From: Halomonas chromatireducens
GTDB taxonomy: Bacteria; Pseudomonadota; Gammaproteobacteria; Pseudomonadales; Halomonadaceae
NCBI RefSeq assembly: GCF_001545155.1
Contig: NZ_CP014226.1
Span: forward strand, 275,467-339,466
Length of the DNA: 64,000 nucleotides
Reading direction: 5' to 3'
Shown here in pieces: positions 62,797-64,000 of the stretch. The first letter of the stretch is position 1. Each line of letters opens with the position of its first letter. Under the pieces are notes generated by a model. The model made no database searches and was not told the DNA's origin. It saw only the letters and a list, made by a program, of their open reading frames with translations. A program made the translations under genes and the position numbers.

Positions 62797-64000
62797 ATGA
62801 AACGTCGTATGCGCCTTTTCAGGAAGCCCGTGGTCATTCTGGCCTCGCTGTCATTGATGAGCCCGGCCTTTGTCCAGGCGACGCTGTCGTCGGCTACCGA
62901 TGAAGAGACCATCACACTCAGTCAAGTGACAGAACCTACTGATCAAACGGAGGAAGAGCTCCTGATCGAGCAGGAAAACGACGAACAGGCCGAAGCAGAC
63001 GATCTCGCCGAGCCGGAAGTGACCGAACAGGGCGAAGAGGACGCACTCGCTGAGCAGGAAGCTGATCAGGCCCAGGCAGATGCCCTGGCGGAGCAGGAAG
63101 CCGCCGATCAGGCCGACGCCGATGCCCTGGCGGAGCAGGAGGCCACCGAGCAAGCCCAGGCAGATGCCCTAGCCGAGCAGGAGGCCACAGATCAGGCCGA
63201 AGCCGACGCCCTGGCCGAGCAGGAAGCCGCCGATCAGGCCGACGCCGATGCCCTGGCGGAGCAGGAAGCCACCGAGCAAGCCGAGGCAGATGCACTGGCG
63301 GAGCAGGAGGCTACCGAGCAGGCCGAAGCCGACGCCCTGGCGGAGCAGGAAGCCGCCGATCAGGCCGACGCCGACGCCCTGGCCGAGCAGGAAGCCGCCG
63401 ATCAGGCCGACGCCGACGCCCTGGCCGAGCAGGAAGCCACCGAGCAGGCCGAAGCCGACGCCCTGGCGGAGCAGGAAGCCACCGAGCAGGCCGAAGCCGA
63501 CGCCCTGGCCGAGCAGGAAGCCACTGAGCAGTCCGAAGCCGACGCCCTGGCCGAGCAGGAAGCCGCCGATCAGGCCGAAGCCGACGCCCTGGCGGAGCAG
63601 GAGGCCACCGAGCAAGCCGAAGCCGACGCCCTGGCGGAGCAGGAGGCCACCGAGCAGGCCGAAGCCGACGCCCTGGCGGAGCAGGAAGCCACCGAGCAAG
63701 CCGAAGCCGACGCCCTGGCGGAGCAGGAGGCCACCGAGCAAGCCGAGGCAGATGCCCTGGCGGAGCAGGAGGCCACCGAGCAAGCCGAGGCAGATGCCCT
63801 GGCGGAGCAGGAGGCTACCGAGCAGGCCGAAGCCGACGCCCTAGCCGAGCAGGAAGCCACCGAGCAAGCCGAAGCCGACGCCCTGGCCGAGCAGGAGGCC
63901 ACCGAGCAAGCTGAAGCCGACGCCCTGGCGGAGCAGGAGGCCGCAGAGCAGGCCGCGGCACGCTCCGTCGCCGAGCAAGAGGCCATCGAACAGGCCGAAG
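62797..64000 (+). CDS. Large exported acidic 14-residue-repeat protein, partial
   Basis: The frame begins at ATG 62797 (AGGAGA upstream) and is open to the right edge, 401 codons so far with no stop. A signal peptide is visible (VVILASLSLMSPAFVQA, cleavage near residue 28). After about 55 mixed acidic residues the protein turns into tandem copies of a 14-residue unit, consensus LAEQEATEQAEADA, with Thr/Ala, Glu/Asp and Glu/Asp/Gln variation. It is strongly acidic, with no Cys and no aromatic residues in the repeats, and is predicted to be helical or coiled coil. It may be a cell-surface or periplasmic spacer. I do not know a family. The C-terminus lies outside the window. Confidence 0.75.
   Translation, partial: MKRRMRLFRKPVVILASLSLMSPAFVQATLSSATDEETITLSQVTEPTDQTEEELLIEQENDEQAEADDLAEPEVTEQGEEDALAEQEADQAQADALAEQEAADQADADALAEQEATEQAQADALAEQEATDQAEADALAEQEAADQADADALAEQEATEQAEADALAEQEATEQAEADALAEQEAADQADADALAEQEAADQADADALAEQEATEQAEADALAEQEATEQAEADALAEQEATEQSEADALAEQEAADQAEADALAEQEATEQAEADALAEQEATEQAEADALAEQEATEQAEADALAEQEATEQAEADALAEQEATEQAEADALAEQEATEQAEADALAEQEATEQAEADALAEQEATEQAEADALAEQEAAEQAAARSVAEQEAIEQAE
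63049..64000 (+). repeat. 42-nt coding tandem repeat
   Basis: Units of 42 nt (14 codons) follow each other without a break; the first at about 63049 is 39 nt long, and about 22 units lie before the window end. The unit core is GCC-GAG-CAG-GA(A/G)-GCC-(A/G)CC-GA(G/T)-CA(A/G)-GCC. Variation is mostly synonymous or conservative (Glu/Asp, Thr/Ala). The last unit in view begins to diverge. Both strands are open over most of the array, which produces spurious antisense frames. Confidence 0.9.

Noticed and set aside
63169..63986. Several open frames on the minus and second plus frames in the repeat array
   Set aside because: They exist because the 42-nt unit has no stop in most frames. Only the frame from 62797 has a signal peptide, a ribosome-binding site and non-repeat lead-in sequence.
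63049..64000. Regularly spaced repeat considered as a CRISPR array
   Set aside because: The units abut with no unique spacers, stay in one reading frame and vary as codons do.

Overview
The window is about 64 kb of chromosome from a GC-rich gammaproteobacterium. The best guess is a halophile of the Halomonadaceae (Halomonas-like): the arginine succinyltransferase pathway uses the split AruF/AruG subunits, fatty-acid synthesis uses FabV, several exported proteins are extremely acidic, and there is a peptidase of the NAGGN osmoprotectant family. This placement is an inference from gene content; no rRNA or other taxonomic marker is present. I found no tRNA, rRNA, CRISPR array, prophage or insertion sequence.

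Layout. 1-4.2 kb: the end of a glutathione peroxidase gene, FabV enoyl-ACP reductase, a GlxA/ArgR-type AraC regulator and a methyltransferase. 4.4-10.6 kb: a tightly overlapping arginine-catabolism operon (astC-aruF-aruG-astD-astB) that lacks astE. 10.6-15.2 kb: a GNAT gene, two DUF305 (CopM-like) genes on either side of an SPFH/NfeD pair, and a CNNM-type membrane protein. 15.2-19 kb: the threonine-degradation pair tdh-kbl, divergent from a cupin-type XRE regulator, then a TRIC-family channel. 19-25.5 kb: a lipoprotein, an orphan PEP-CTERM/exosortase-type acyltransferase, and a three-gene operon of PstS-like protein, outer-membrane barrel and PAS-GGDEF-EAL protein. 25.8-42 kb: envelope and housekeeping functions (AsmA-like protein, DUF3581, tandem Usp, two acyltransferase-3 proteins, esterase, DUF3422, ABM protein, a large tricorn-like protease, an alpha/beta hydrolase and a lipid kinase). 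42.3-44.6 kb: a reductase and proline-racemase-family pair in which both catalytic Cys positions are replaced. 44.6-49.3 kb: DUF1499, a lipoprotein, an acidic PRC-barrel protein and an M42 peptidase. 49.3-54.9 kb: a visibly AT-richer six-gene catabolic cluster (GntR regulator, FAH-family enzyme, 2-hydroxyacid dehydrogenase, TRAP transporter) that looks transferred. 55-62 kb: DUF1611 plus an amino-acid racemase, a SnoaL-like exported protein, a bacterioferritin without the haem Met, a CbiX-type chelatase, a YgjV-like protein, NfsA and a YfcE-type phosphoesterase. 62-64 kb: a decayed stretch with a truncated GFA gene, then the start of a large exported protein made of 42-nt tandem repeats that runs off the window.

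Working together. The AST operon converts arginine to succinylglutamate, and the AraC regulator next door with an ArgR-like half-site upstream of astC suggests local control. The TRAP cluster appears to be self-contained, with its own regulator, a perfect TGGTC-A-GACCA palindrome at the regulator's start, and a strong hairpin between the binding-protein and permease genes. The PstS-like/barrel/c-di-GMP operon may couple sensing of a periplasmic ligand to c-di-GMP turnover. The most unusual items are the Ser/Thr racemase homologue, the repeat protein at the right edge, the DUF1611-racemase pair and the haem-ligand-less bacterioferritin.
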